A DNA stretch of 64,000 nt, taken from positions 8,529,495 through 8,593,494 of the forward strand of contig CM073328.1 of NCBI GenBank assembly GCA_037043015.1, read 5' to 3'. Shown piece after piece: positions 12,327-22,395 of the stretch. Within the stretch, counting starts at the first letter, position 1. Each line of letters opens with the position of its first letter. Under the pieces are notes generated by a model. That model worked only from the letters and a program-made list of their open reading frames with translations, made no database searches and was not told where the DNA came from. Origin of the DNA: Bryum argenteum. Lineage: Eukaryota; Streptophyta; Bryopsida; Bryales; Bryaceae. Made by a program: the position numbers and the translations under genes.

Positions 12327-12956
12327 AGGCACCACAAGCCTTGGCTTGGTGGTTAGGGCTTAGGCCCCCAATGAGGAGGTCGTCGGTTCTAATCCCCATG
12401 CCGGCATGGTGCTCACCACTATAGTCCACCCAACTATTGTGGGGGGTCTTTGGACCTTGTTGTATGGGTACCTTAACCCCTAAAGGCCCACGGCCGCCGA
12501 TTCGGCTTTTACGGTCAAGGCCAAAAAAAATTTACAGTCAACTTCAAATGTTATGATCTCACATCCAGTGATGATCCAACGGTTGAAAATTTTCACACTA
12601 CTACCTATGGTAGTCTACTTCAAGATCCTACGGTTGAAGTTATCAAAAATTTCCAAAAATATTGGACGTACCCGCATTAGTACATAGTGGTCAGTGTTGG
12701 GATTTCAAGCTCCCAAAACATCATGGGCCTTTAGGGGTTAAAGCCCTTTGGGGGAATACTATGTCAAGTATCTTCAAGGCACTAGTAACTAGGCTAGAAA
12801 CTAGCGTAGTTATAGTGTCCACCCTCGAGAGGGAGAAGTAGTATTGTTCCAATTTTCCCTTGTCCGGTGGCCATCGGGATATTAGCATTACAAACGGACA
12901 CTTCATTCACGCCGGCCCCTTAGAAAGGGACCGGAGTTTCTATCTATCTATCTATC
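12327..12956 (+). mobile_element. tRNA-headed SINE, full length, interrupted by a MITE
   Basis: A 12-bp target duplication TTCGACCCAAAA flanks the copy (12315-12326 and 12957-12968). The head has a pol III A-box-like stretch (TTGGCTTGGTGGTTAGG) and a B-box-like GGTTCTAATCC. The tail is a hairpin followed by (TCTA)n. Net length without the nested MITE (12477-12737 plus one TTAA) is 365 bp, the same as the intact copy at 26954. SINEs are pol III transcribed and moved by a partner LINE. Confidence 0.9.
12477..12737. mobile_element. Short TTAA element (261 bp) inside the SINE
   Basis: Ends are CCCCTAAAGGCCCA and TGGGCCTTTAGGGG, flanked by TTAA at 12473-12476 and 12738-12741. Other SINE copies read GGTACCTCAAAGCCC at this spot. 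Here it is GGTACC-TTAA-element-TTAA-AGCCC, so the insertion point and TTAA duplication are directly shown. The interior keeps the family A motif (TATGATCTCAC, then CCAACGGTTGAA). It is one of three short derivatives of about 261 bp. Confidence 0.9.
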
Positions 12957-13620
12957 TTCGACCCAAAACCACCAGCTTTTTGATTGTTTTGATTGGTCAG
13001 TTTGAATTGAGTGTTCTGACAATGCTAGTTCAGGCTAGGTGCGGTTATGGGGAGCCCTATAGTTTGATACTGGGGGTGCTGGTGGTTTTAGGTACTTCTA
13101 CCATATATATTGGCCGGATTGAAAGACATGCAAATATGCAAAAAACACGGATATGGTAGAACGCTCTAAAATGGCGCAGTGCCAAAAATGGAGCTCTAGT
13201 AATAGCGTAGAGTGTCAAAAAATCGCACAGTAAATACACAAGAAGCGGCGCCTTGCAAACGTGGAACGTGGAAGAAAATTGAGCACATTTTGAATGGAAT
13301 AGTACAAGTATAGACTGCCAACTAGCAGTTATACATAAGTAGTGAACCACTTTTAGGATGGTGGTAGGTGTAATTATGCAGAAAATGTGTTTTCTATTTA
13401 ACTTGGTGCGAAATTGATTTTTCAGCATGATATGGTGGTTAACAATGGCGGCATGCTCATAACGCAATATGCGGCGCGCACATTAATAATATGTAGACCA
13501 CGGTTTGCGATTGATTTTGCACCAAGCTTGATACGCCATTGTTCTGAAATTTCTTCAGGCTGTTCCATTTCATGAAGTACAGTGTTTCACTTATTCTTCC
13601 GCTTCTACCGCGTTCTTACA

Positions 13621-13980
13621 GAAATGGAGGAAGATGACGATCTTAATTTTGATGACATTCTGATTCAGGGGGCAAGGCAACGTCGACGCAGGCAAAGAGG
13701 ACGAGTTCCTTCTCTCCGATTGCGTACTTTAGAGGAAAATGAACCTCCTTCTGCAAGTCAGGAGACTGAATCTACAAGGAATCGATTTACAGCTCGGCAA
13801 ACGGGATTTGAAGCGGAAGAGTCTGAGAGCGAGCCAGACGAGTATGTTGAAGGTGTCGATAGTCGTCGTCGCCGAACTCTTCCTGTTCATCCAATTACTA
13901 CAGTGTCTGCTTGTACTCACTCTTCAATGCAGCAGGTACAATTTCGTAAACCAAACATATATACTTCGCAGCGTTACTAA
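13621..13980 (+). CDS. Coding-like acidic/Arg-rich open frame in the transposon
   Basis: The frame starts ATG at 13621 (MEEDDDLNFDDILIQGARQ), continues with a strongly basic RQRRRRQRGR block and then Ser/Glu-rich sequence, ending at TAA 13978-13980. After codons ...HSSMQQ at about 13935 there is a GT that could be a splice donor. It lies between the inverted repeats of the 2.18-kb element and is probably the N-terminal exon of an element-encoded protein. Low complexity prevents family assignment. Confidence 0.35.
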   Translation, partial: EMEEDDDLNFDDILIQGARQRRRRQRGRVPSLRLRTLEENEPPSASQETESTRNRFTARQTGFEAEESESEPDEYVEGVDSRRRRTLPVHPITTVSACTHSSMQQVQFRKPNIYTSQRY

Positions 13981-14390
13981 GAGTATTAGCTGAAATTGGT
14001 GCAGGATCGTTCGCGTAATCGTAGAACCCGGGCTTGATGGCCTTGTACTGTTCGTCACCTCCAAGCTTGATGATCTGCAGAATGTCGGTGAATTAGAACA
14101 GGAACAGGTGCGGTCGACTTCTGGAGCTTCCTGCCTAGAAGATCACTGCGTAAGGAGTCGGCAAAGTTGCCTTGACGCTGGCAACGGATTAAGCCACTGG
14201 CGTGCCATTGCTGCTGGCAGCAATAGCAGTAGTAGTGCCATCAGAGCTAGCTGCCTGCACTTAGTCCCCGCCATCGCTCGAAGTAGTGATCGATAGATGC
14301 TTCCATGTAGATCATGCCTGTGACCATGTCGATGAATGAGATACTATTTAGCATGCATCTAATCATTTTCGTTTTGTGGCATGTGTTCTT

Positions 14391-14845
14391 TGCAGAATGT
14401 CAGGCAACAAAATCCTATCTGTGGCTCCAAGAGTGGGGGTGTAGTACAAAGCAGGTCACCTGCAGTAGGGAGCAAAAGTGTTAGACGGAAAAAAAACGGT
14501 AATTGGACCCATGCAGATTTGGATCAAACAATATCAGCTATCACAGATGATGGCAGGAGGGATTTATTCCGCTTGTCAATGCGCAACAGGACCGGAGGAG
14601 GGTTACGGTTATGCAAGATCGACTCATCGGGACTTCCCTTCGGAGCAACACCGCATTCGTGGACTTGCAACGGGAGGGCCGTTCTTCAACCAGCAGGTGC
14701 AGCTGCTCTTTCCATCCGCAGGATTTCGACCACCCACTTCTCAATTGTGGCCATCGCAACCTCTGTTATATAATCCCATGGTCTTCAGTTCATTGTTTCC
14801 TCCCACAACCACAGGTTTCGAAAGCAACGGTGATGCGCAATAAAA
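14391..14845 (+). pseudogene. Degenerate exon with Pipsqueak-like HTH start
   Basis: After a TTTGCAG acceptor, the frame reads NVRQQNPICGSKSGG and then RRKKNGNWTHADLDQTISAI. This resembles the first helix of Pipsqueak-type DNA-binding domains (basic residues, W-T/S, then a hydrophobic helix). Downstream, the match seems to continue in a neighbouring frame (IRGLATG near 14663), suggesting a frameshift. The assignment is by pattern only. Confidence 0.3.
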
Positions 14846-15334
14846 TCAGGAAGAAAAGCGCGTCATTTTTGGTTGACAGCAAGGTTATTCAATAATTTCG
14901 GTGCTCCACGATGTTAGTGTACAGATCGTGCTACTAAACATGGGTTCGTGAACCATGTGGGAACAAAAAGAACTCCTGATAAGTTAGTAATGTTCTCTAG
15001 TTGGGAACTTAAAGCGTAATTCAAGGCTCTTTTCCCTTTATTTTTGGATGTTGTTTGTCCTTGTACAGTAAATTATTTGCTCCATTTTAGAGCAACTTTT
15101 GTCTTCTACTTCGATTCCGTATTATCCCTTACGCATGGATCCTATGCGCCACATGGGGGAGTCTACTACCTCTCCTTCTTTTAATTCTACATAATTCCTC
15201 GTTTGTCAAAAATTTCTAATTTTTGAACCACTCGGCTCCTTGGTGCCTTGCTCATCCACGAAAATTGCTCACAAACCTTAAATTGCATGAGATTCTCCAT
15301 GCTGAATTTTGCGCCATTTTAGAGCGTTCTACCA

Positions 15335-15943
15335 TATATATTGGCCGGAGCAGCACGCTCAGACCTTCACAGGTTAAATCATCTTGCATTTTGTGCTATC
15401 ATTCAATGCCACACACATTCAAGAGGAGCTTCCTTCCTTTCATGATTGCTTGCAAAATTCAGTGAAATCGGTGAGCAAGCATGTACTGTACATGTGGCAA
15501 GTGCGGGATGGAACATCATAATTATAGATTTCTTGGTGTTACACTTGTTTGTTGCCACTCTTTGAGAACTATGATAAAGTGTTGTTGATAGAAGATGGTG
15601 TACCACTGCACAATAGTCACGGTATAGCAAGGTAGAAAGAAATCATTAGCTTCAAGAAGCTCAACTCAGTTGATCACAAATTCTCAACCCAATAGAGAAC
15701 ATGTAGAAGGTCAGTAAAGATCAAATTGAAATGATGGGAAGGAAAGACTGTGGGAGCGCGTCAATGCAACTTGGAAAGCTATACCTTCCGGGACTCTTCA
15801 TACTTTAGTTTCATCCATGCCAAGTAGAATGGAGACACTAATGCAAGCCCAAGGTCGTTCAACCACATGGTAGAAATCTTCATTCTTTTGTGTAAATTGT
15901 AAAACAGTAAAGAAGATTTCATTATAAATTTCTATTCTAGTGT
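15335..15943. other. Intergenic, nothing recognised
   Basis: The first bases (TATATATTGGCCGG) repeat the sequence that follows the neighbouring element at 13104-13117. Beyond that I see no gene, tandem array or terminal repeat. Confidence 0.5.
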
Positions 15944-15947
15944 AATA

Positions 15948-16569
15948 GGGCAATGGTAAGCTTGGGGTATCACTTTTTGGACACACTAATTAGGTTATTT
16001 TTATTGAAAGCTTCCAAAGTTTGTCTAATTTAGTCATTTTAATCAAGTAAAAAGACCCTAAAATAGAAAATAAAATATCATGCACCTCACTGAAATCAAA
16101 GTATATATGCCTATAGATTTTCTTTTAGATTTTTTATTTTTTTTGGATCCATTCATAGATGAGGGAAAAAGTGCTGAATTTGGGGATTTGCAGGCATTAT
16201 AGTGCACAATGAATTAATTTTTTTATTATTAAATAAATTATTTTGTATTCTATACAAGAAGATGTAGGTCATATTCAAAAATTATATTAAAATAAAAATG
16301 GTTGATATTCCATTTGCTTGATTCAATGGATTTTAGATTATTGGGACATGACTTACTTTTTCAACTAAAAAATCAAATAAAATTACTTCAAAATATTTTT
16401 TTTAATTCTTAATTTTTTTCTTGATACATTATAAGTATAGACAACTAAAACCATATCTAATGAAGTCTTATTGTATTACAGTTTAAAAATAGATATATTT
16501 GACACACCAGCATAGAGCGCAATTGTTCATGGGACAACCTTTTTGGGTACCCCAACCAGACTATCACCC
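15948..16569 (+). mobile_element. 622-bp DNA element with 4-bp target duplication (copy 1)
   Basis: The element begins GGGCAATGGTAAGCTTGGGG and ends GACTATCACCC. It is flanked on both sides by AATA (15944-15947 and 16570-16573). A near-identical reverse-complement copy of 624 bp lies at 36610-37233 with its own duplication, TGCA. Terminal inverted repeats are short and imperfect (GGG ends, plus a shared TTGGGGTA block 15-17 bases in). It is AT-rich and has no coding capacity. Superfamilies with 4-bp duplications include Sola, Ginger and Chapaev; the ends do not let me choose. Confidence 0.85.
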
Positions 16570-16779
16570 AATATCATAGACTCTAGTCTTCTTATGCTAT
16601 CTTATGTTACCAAAAATCTATGATGTTGTAATAGATTCAACTCAATCTTGTGTGTAGTGATCTTGTTTGAATGAAATGTCCTATAGTTGAAATACATTTT
16701 TTCGGAAACTATACGACCTCCTCAAACTCTCCAGCATCAACTCTCCAAACTTCTTCTCCAAACTAAGGAGTCTTATTCC

Positions 16780-16899
16780 CATAGTCTTTTAACTTCTCCT
16801 AAACATAGTCTTTCAACTTCTCCTAAACATAGTCTTTCAGCTTCTCCTAAATATAGTAATTCAACTTCTCCTAAACATAATCTTTCAACTTCTCCAAAA
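16780..16899. repeat. 24-bp minisatellite, five units
   Basis: Five 24-bp units (consensus CATAGTCTTTCAACTTCTCC plus TAAA) lie head to tail. Because 24 is a multiple of three, the plus frame stays open and encodes an eight-residue SLSTSPKH-like repeat within a 92-codon frame (16687-16965). I see no promoter, homology or conserved ending, so I treat it as a minisatellite rather than a gene. Confidence 0.85.
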
Positions 16900-17095
16900 G
16901 ACTCCTATCCCCATAGTCCAAAACTAAAAGAATCTCCCATAGTCCAAAAGAGTCTCAAAGTTTAATAAATTCAAGAAATCCCACTGGCGAAGGAGCGACG
17001 TTGTCTGGAATCTCTAAAATTCTCGTCATCTGTAAAATTGAAATCGAAATTGTGGCGAAGGAGCCACATTCACGTAGTCCGAAATCTCTAAAAGT

Positions 17096-19703
17096 CTAGT
17101 CTATTCCAAAAAAGCATCTGCCTTGTCTCTGATGATTTCGTCGATAAAACCACTGCACATTGTAGTCACTTTCGCGAGTTATAAAGCTCGGCACATCTTC
17201 CAAGCTTTTACACCCACTCAGGAAAAGCTCTTGCAGCGCTAGAAGACGGTCCATAAAGTGGGGGAGCTTTTGCAACTTTGGGCAATCATTCAGATTGAGC
17301 ACTTCAAGCTTGGACAACCCCAGGATAGAATCCGGCAGCCTTGTGATCGATTTGCAGTTGCTCAAGTTGACGTTGACCAGGTTTGGATAGACCTACATTG
17401 ATGCCATTTACAACATGAGAATGAATGCCTATTTACAACATCCTCACATTCAAATTCCATAACATAAGAGGAATCGTTCATGAGATCATAGATATAGAGT
17501 TTTTCATTATTCCAATATTTAGTTCAAGAAAAATACCTCCATCGCTGATCCAATCCATGCAGCAGCTAGCTCTGAACTTCCAGACATGTCCAATACTACC
17601 AAGTTGGATAGTAGGAGCTTAGGTGGCACACCTCTCAATTGCAAGAATTGAGAATTTTGCAATCCCAAGTACCGCACTTGTTCAAGAATGTTTTTGACAT
17701 TCCCATGCAGAACACATTCATATCCATCCACAACAAGGAAATGGAGATTCGGCATCTTTCCAAAGTTTTTCACATCCAACTTGTAATCTCCACCAGTATT
17801 GATAAGATTCAATGCCCTTACCCTGTCTAGAATGTGCACCTGATCCACATGAACCATAGTACCAAATATGATCAAGAATATTACATACACCCAATTTCAA
17901 CTGACTTACTTCTTTCCCTCTACCTAGCAAGTCATATTCAACCAAAAAAGTACAACCAAGGTCCAAGAACAATTATAATTCACTAAGAACACAACATTTA
18001 TAAGCATTGGTAACAATTCACAGAAAACTCACTTGCATATTACGTTCTACAACCATCTTTGCCTTGCCCTTCTTCAAGTGGCTCCCATTCTTCTCTCCGA
18101 TACGTTGCCCCACATCTTGTAGAAGACCATGCATTCTGATCACACCCATGTCAAGGGTGACCAAAGACTTGTCAATGAGATTCTCCAAACACCTGTATGG
18201 TGACTTGTTCCCGCAACATGATGAACAGTCTTTACAACTTCGCAAGACTTGCAAAGCATATTCCTTTTTTCACCCACAAAATGTACTTGCAATGTCAAAG
18301 AACATCAACTTCTCTGCTTCAGGGAGGCTATCATAGCTTCACTCCAACGTTTTCATTATGTCACCATGTATCACTACCTCCCTAGCCTCCGGCCATACAT
18401 GATTTTGTTGCTCGACTAACGTCTTGCCGTACAAACTGCGGCCAACCACCTTCAACGCCAGAGGTAACCCGCTGCATGCTTTGCTCACATCCCTAGACAG
18501 AGCCTTGAAAATCTTGGGAGCTTCCACATCACCAAATGTATGCAAATTGAAGAGCTGCTCAGAATCCTCACTATCCAACGGGGTTACTATGTGGAGGTGG
18601 AACTTCACAGCCTGCTCTAGAAATGAGCTTCAAGAGATGCCGATTAAATGATGTCGCGATGATGCAACTCCCTTGTGGAAGAGCAGCTGCGTCAGGAATG
18701 AGCTTATCAAACTGGTCTTCGTTTTGGATGTCATCCAAGAATATGAGTATTGGACCCAATCTTGATAACCTGCCATACCAATATTCATAACGTTGTTGTA
18801 CTCGCCTTTGCTTCCCTAATCGCAGTGAGAAGATCCCAAAGCAGTTGCGCTCGAATTCTCTTCAGCCACCCTGATCCCCCATCTTCCACACTTGAACATA
18901 AACTTTGGCCGATCTCTAAGAAACTTGCGGCTTTGAACTTCCAGTGCTTAATCAGATGGTTGTAAAGCACCTTGGCAAGAGCTGTCTTGCCAATGCCAGG
19001 CATACCAACAAGCCCGATCACGCTACTTGTATCGGACATGGCCTTCGAGGCACAAATCTTCACATGTCCCTCCAATCCAACGAGGTGGCTCTCAACTTGT
19101 AATGCACGTGGTCCTGCCAGCAGCCCTAATACAGCAACTACCACCTTTTGCCTTCATCCCTGCATCACGATGTGTAGAAGAGTCACTCTTAAATGTATGA
19201 TTCTACTTGCAAGCAAATAATCAGTTTAAACATGGGATTCAACAGGTAACGCACCCGTGGTAATCAGACAAACGGAACACAATCCCGGTGATGCCCGCCA
19301 GTTTGCTAAGAGCATCTTTCCATTCAGGCACTAGATGCTTTGTCTCGGACCTCGATTCATGCTTCTTGAATGCATCTGTGAAACAACCACCAGCGTCCAT
19401 ACAACGTAGCTCTCGAGGCTCCACATCATAAAACACTGGAATCACGGGCTTCTGGCTCTTCAGCATGGCCACCAGCTCAGTCAGGCAATACTTGGACTCC
19501 GCATACCCTACCGACACCACTGCCACGTGAACCTTAGCCTCCTCCAAAGCGGTATCGATCGATGTGAAGGCAGGGCTCCCCTGCGCCAGAGAATACTTGT
19601 CCAGAAACGGATTCAACCCCATGGCTTCCAGTTCTTCGTACAAGTGCGCAACGAAGGTGCCTTTCACGTCAGGGCCCCGATGATTCAGGAACACGTCGAA
19701 TTC
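17096..19703 (-). pseudogene. TIR-NBS-LRR disease-resistance-type gene, decayed
   Basis: Plant TNL proteins sense pathogen effectors in the cytosol and trigger cell-death signalling. Exon 1 (19703-19255) is a TIR domain starting MEFDVFLNHRGPDVK; the next ATG upstream, 19808, adds an atypical leader. Exon 2 (19159-18033) holds the NB-ARC region: P-loop GMPGIGKTALAK, kinase-2 LIFLDDIQ, the GLPLAL motif, and a winged-helix end (IRMHGLLQDVG). Exons 3 (17839-17537) and 4 (17392-17096) encode a short leucine-rich-repeat region. Splice sites are GT-AG. Three frameshifts (about 19140, 18812 and 18620) and two TGA codons where tryptophan is expected (18339-18341, 18270-18272) break the frame. One frameshift is in an A run and could be an assembly error, but five lesions together argue for a pseudogene. 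The LRR region is short for the family. Confidence 0.85.
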
Positions 19704-21313
19704 CATGACCGCCTCACCTCCTCGCCTCTCGTATCTCTTCGTTCCGGCTCCCCACCCGATTTCTCCGTTTCTTCGGCATCCGGCTCTACTTCCTTCCCCA
19801 AGATTCATCGCCTATGCAGATCTAAGGTAAAGGCAGCCCCTGCGCGACTTGTTAACCTCAATTTGCTGCAATTCTAGACAACAGCATGCACCCTGCCAAT
19901 CCGAAACAAAAGCAAAATAAGCTTCTGATCTGATACAAAAACCTAAACAAGGAGGATCTGAGAAGTTCTGGAGGTCCATCGACGCTGTTCAGGGGACATG
20001 TATGCCTACAACCGCTTGTCATCATTTCATCTTGACACTTGTCATTATAGCTATGGATTTGGGCATAGGATATAGAATAAGGATCTATTATTTAAGGCAG
20101 GTAGTTTGTTTTGTTTTGGATGTGACATTATGATCTTGGGCACCACCGGTCGGATTGAGATGCATGAGGTGTCATTGATAGCGGGATTTTTTCGTAAGAA
20201 TGTGTGGTAAACGATCAGATTGCGAAACGAGTCAACGGATCCCAGGATATTGAAGTTTGAAGTAATTATGGACCCCAAAGCACCGGAAATTACAAAAGTG
20301 ACTTAATTGTAAATCTAGCTTGAAAACAAGAGGGGCATGGCCAAAGTACTTAGGTGGGCCTCACAATCTCATAGCAATCTCATAATCGGTGTTAGTTATT
20401 CTACGATTGATCGTAGGAGTCTTATAATTAGCTTTGAGGATATAAATTGAACAAATACTCCACTTACACCTGCCTCAAAACAAGGCTTATATAGTGTTCT
20501 TTTTTTGATGAGCATGGATCAACTGTTGAAGTATACTAACTTTATTGATATTTTTGGGACCTAAACACTTTCAAGGCATTGAGAAACTTTTCCAAGAGAA
20601 GCTTTGAGTGTAGGCACATGCAAACAACGTGAACCGTGAACCATAATGTTTGATGACTTCATCATCACGTGTACTCTCTAGATGTTCTCTAATGGTCATC
20701 AAAGAACTAGACTACAATATACTTGGCAGCCAACCGAATATTATGATTTCTAAATCAAAATCAAAGATATTAGCAAAATCACAATTGTTCACAATTGACC
20801 ACATGTTTGGCAACCCTTCATTATCATGATAATGAAGACTATGACATTCGGAAAATCATGATCTTTCATAGGAAATTGAGATATTTCCAAAATCGCAAAG
20901 TTGTTTGTGACCACCCGTTTTGCAACGGACCATCATTATCATGAATAAAAATCATGATATTCCAAATTCATAATTTACATAGGAGATGAAAATAGAGGTC
21001 TCGGCCTTTATATTTGAGTCCTTACCCTTCCCCTTCACCCTTCTGCACCGTTTTCCTTGAGTTGTTTTTGCGGCTTTGCCTTCGTAAATCAACGATAAAA
21101 GCGCTTGGATTTAAGAACGGGTTTTAAAATGCATGGTTTCTTAAGGTTAAAATAGTAATGGGAGTGGCTGCCAAACAACCATTCAGATCCTGATTATCAT
21201 GATATTTGTAATTCACAATAATGAGTGAAAATGGAGGTCATGAAAAACGTAGCCTTAAGTATACCCCATAATTTATGTTCTTTACACTTCAACTATAGTT
21301 TCAGTCCACCTCT

Positions 21314-21346
<33 letters not shown>

Positions 21347-22395
21347 TTTTTTCACTTTCATGACCACAAATTCATTGTGTAAAAGCTCTATATATAGTCC
21401 AACTTTTCATTTTTTCATGTTCTTATTACTCTAATTCAATCACAAGTTTACATTTGAACCTATTGGCGAGACCCCCTTCCCATGGGAATTCTGTATTTAG
21501 TTAATGCCATCACTTCATCACTATTTGAAGAGTTTAGAAAGCAAAAGTTGCATTATTGATTCCTCTCGCTAAGATGCATCCAAACCAAAGAGACTTTTCC
21601 CAATTGAGTTGATAAACGCATGCAATAGATTTTTTAAATCGACGTTAGGTTTACTTAGGTTTACTTAGAGTCCGGCCCCCGCCATATAGTATATTTGCCC
21701 AAACTTTGAATCTCTGATTCTGATATTACCTCTTTGATCTACTCAAACTATCTAAAGATATAGACCAATTAGATGAAATTAAATCGCACTCCTTAGAGGC
21801 CTTATTTTTAATTTGACTCCCCATATCAAGTGTTACCCCCATATCAAGTGTTACCCCCATATCAAGTGTTACTTACTCTTGTGTCTCTTCAAGTGGAATT
21901 GTCTAACTTAATCCTTAATTCCCTTTGCACGGGTTGAACTTCAAGTCACTACCCTTAGTGCCACCTCAAAGATAATTCTAGAAGAGCAATGCATAATGCA
22001 TAATAGGGGCATGTGCACTACAAAGTAGGACAAATATTGGCCCAACGATTGTTAGTTTCTCTTACAAATCTACAGATATTCTTTTCAAGTCTATCCGACG
22101 GTCATAACTTAACAGCACCGAGATGCACAGCTCAAAATGCAGGTGACCGATCATAGTAAGAGTCTGCAAGTGACCTTCCTAACATTCTTCAGCACTTTTA
22201 TTAACTTGAGCTTCCGAAATAAGAGGCTTGAGAGTGTCATTTATTGTGAAAAGAATGAAAGCAGTCTGCAACTGGTCCACGCTTGTTTTCTTCCTTGTAG
22301 CTTTTCCAGTGAGAAAATCTCAGCGCCTTCTCCAAAGGATGTTAAGGCACCTCCTCAGAGGTAAGAAACTAAAAAATCCAGAATCAAATGAAGAA
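19704..22395. other. Intergenic between TNL and monooxygenase genes
   Basis: The first 200 bp is probably 5' leader and promoter of the minus-strand TNL gene. The rest is AT-rich with an (ATT)n microsatellite at 21317-21347 and three 20-bp units (CCCCATATCAAGTGTTAC core) at about 21823-21871. The end nearest the monooxygenase should contain its 3' UTR. I found no further gene. Confidence 0.5.

Larger units (their letters stand above)
12075..13103. mobile_element. TA-flanked DNA element, small relative of the next element
   Basis: The left end AGGTCGAATGCCCTAAAACC and the inverted right end TGGTAGAAGTACCTAAAACC are related to each other and to the ends of the element at 13154-15334. TA lies outside both ends. 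Most of its length is a later SINE insertion (12327-12956), so the core element is only about 390 bp. It carries no coding capacity. The sequence left of it (12036-12072) recurs left of the next element. Confidence 0.5.
13154..15334 (+). mobile_element. TA-flanked 2.18-kb DNA transposon, possibly pogo-like, degenerate
   Basis: A 25-bp perfect inverted repeat begins TGGTAGAACGCTCTAAAATG (13154-13178 and 15310-15334), with TA outside each end (13152-13153, 15335-15336). Inside are coding-like stretches: an acidic/Arg-rich open frame from 13621, and a segment from about 14391 with a tryptophan/acidic pattern (NGNWTHADLDQTI) resembling the start of a Pipsqueak-type helix-turn-helix. That domain type occurs in pogo/Tigger-like transposases, which use TA targets. 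No DDE catalytic domain is recognisable, so this is a deletion derivative or a non-autonomous relative. Confidence 0.55.

Noticed and set aside
12336..12410. tRNA gene at the SINE head
   Set aside because: The A- and B-box motifs are present but the cloverleaf is degenerate. The unit recurs with target duplications and a (TCTA)n tail, so it is a SINE.
15948..16569. hAT element starting CAGGG and ending CCCTG
   Set aside because: That reading fits only the copy in the LINE. The other copy has AATA instead of CAG/CTG context, and 4-bp duplications AATA and TGCA fit both copies with GGGC...ACCC ends.
16687..16965. 92-codon gene with Ser-Pro-Lys repeats
   Set aside because: It is fully explained by a 24-bp minisatellite. 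There is no promoter, splice signal or homology.
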